This document shows, piece by piece, positions 12,463 through 12,895 of a stretch of DNA of 12,895 nucleotides (positions within the stretch are counted from its first letter, which is position 1; each line of letters opens with the position of its first letter). The notes under the pieces are model-generated. The model was given only the letters and a program-made list of their open reading frames with translations, was not told the DNA's origin and did not search any database. This DNA comes from Mailhella sp. (GTDB lineage Bacteria > Desulfobacterota > Desulfovibrionia > Desulfovibrionales > Desulfovibrionaceae), in the NCBI GenBank assembly GCA_024404335.1, contig JAKSQA010000013.1, forward strand, positions 1 through 12,895, read 5' to 3'. Both the position numbers and the translations under genes were made by a program.

Positions 12463-12895
12463 TCAGTCATCAAAAAATTCCGTCGTCACGGCGTCCAGCT
12501 CATCCCAGGTGCGGCAGGTGACGATCTTCTGCCGCAAGGCCTTGGCCCCGTCGAGGCTCTTCACATAGCGGGGCACGAAGGTGCGCATCTTCAGAAGCGC
12601 GAGCTCGGGGGAATAGCGCCGCGCGAGCTCCGCATGGCGGCTTATGATCCTGCGCAGCGACTCCCTGTCGGCGGGGAGGCCGTCGAGCACGTCGCAGGCG
12701 TTCTGGGCCTGGAGCGGCCTTCCTTCGAACGGCGGCGAGACTACGCTCTCCTCCTCGGCAGGCCCTCCGCCCGCAAGAAGCTCGAGATGCCGCCGGAAAA
12801 CGGCCGGATTCCTCAGCGCCCCGCGGGCGTACATGACGCATGCCGCCCCCGTCTCGCGGAGCACCCGCACGCCGTCGCCCGCGGTGAAGAGGTCG
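12463..12895 (-). CDS. tRNA-dihydrouridine synthase, C-terminal part
   Basis: Partial gene running off the right edge; 144 codons plus one base are visible. The visible part begins DLFTAGDGVRVLRETGAACV, then MYARGALRNPAVFRRH. This matches the end of the FMN-binding TIM barrel of Dus enzymes, where a G-x-D/E-G...RGA-x-x-NP-x-x-F phosphate-binding segment is conserved. A helical C-terminal domain follows (RHAELARRYSPELALLKMRT, VPRYVKSLDGAKALRQKI), ending TTEFFDD. Dus proteins reduce uridines in tRNA D loops with NADPH. The apparent GTG start at 12870 is internal: the open frame continues upstream in good Dus sequence. Which Dus subtype (DusA, B or C) cannot be decided without the catalytic cysteine region, though DusB-like is my guess. 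It overlaps or abuts rlmN downstream, suggesting one operon. Confidence 0.85.
   Translation of the reverse strand, partial: DLFTAGDGVRVLRETGAACVMYARGALRNPAVFRRHLELLAGGGPAEEESVVSPPFEGRPLQAQNACDVLDGLPADRESLRRIISRHAELARRYSPELALLKMRTFVPRYVKSLDGAKALRQKIVTCRTWDELDAVTTEFFDD

Noticed and set aside
1..12895. CRISPR array, insertion sequence, integrase or prophage genes
   Set aside because: Looked for repeated spacer units, terminal inverted repeats with transposase-like frames, and phage proteins; none seen.

Overview
The window looks like a chromosomal segment from a high-GC, anaerobic, delta-proteobacterial-type bacterium, most likely in or near the Desulfovibrionaceae (Bilophila/Desulfovibrio relatives). 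This is an inference. It rests on C/G-rich third codon positions, the NifU-type N-terminus at the left edge, and the gene mix: a tripartite tricarboxylate transporter, an ADP-forming acyl-CoA ligase, a CoA-acylating aldehyde dehydrogenase and a TauE-type anion exporter. No mobile element, CRISPR array or phage gene was seen.

Layout. Positions 1-73 (minus) hold the first 24 codons of a NifU/IscU-type Fe-S scaffold gene, which the window cuts. A 386-base AT-rich divergent intergenic region follows, with a good sigma70-type promoter facing right. From 460 to 7069 runs a six-gene plus-strand cluster: tctA (frameshifted near its 3' end), tctB, tctC, a CoA-acylating aldehyde dehydrogenase, and SucC-like and SucD-like ligase subunits. 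A strong intrinsic terminator closes it at 7136-7170. A GntR/HutC-type regulator (7278-8072) comes next. A second plus-strand unit with its own promoter (8126-8153) contains a TauE/SafE permease and two tandem YbjN-like genes, ending at an intrinsic terminator (9986-10022). On the minus strand, converging on it, are a tRNA-dihydrouridine synthase (partial), rlmN, tRNA-Trp(CCA) and panE.

How the genes may work together. The 460-7069 cluster reads as a module that imports a small carboxylic acid, activates it with CoA at the cost of a nucleoside triphosphate, and reduces the acyl-CoA to an aldehyde. The best fit is a C2 sulfonate, sulfoacetate: TctABC uptake, sulfoacetyl-CoA formation by the SucCD-like ligase, and reduction to sulfoacetaldehyde by the SauS/SucD-like dehydrogenase, with the GntR/UTRA protein as candidate regulator and TauE as a possible sulfite or sulfonate exporter. 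The ligase lacks several residues conserved in true succinyl-CoA synthetase around the acid-binding loops, which supports a non-succinate substrate. The enzymes that would follow (sulfoacetaldehyde reductase, isethionate sulfite-lyase, sulfite reductase) are not in the window, so the substrate is not proven. Succinate or another dicarboxylate remains the main alternative.
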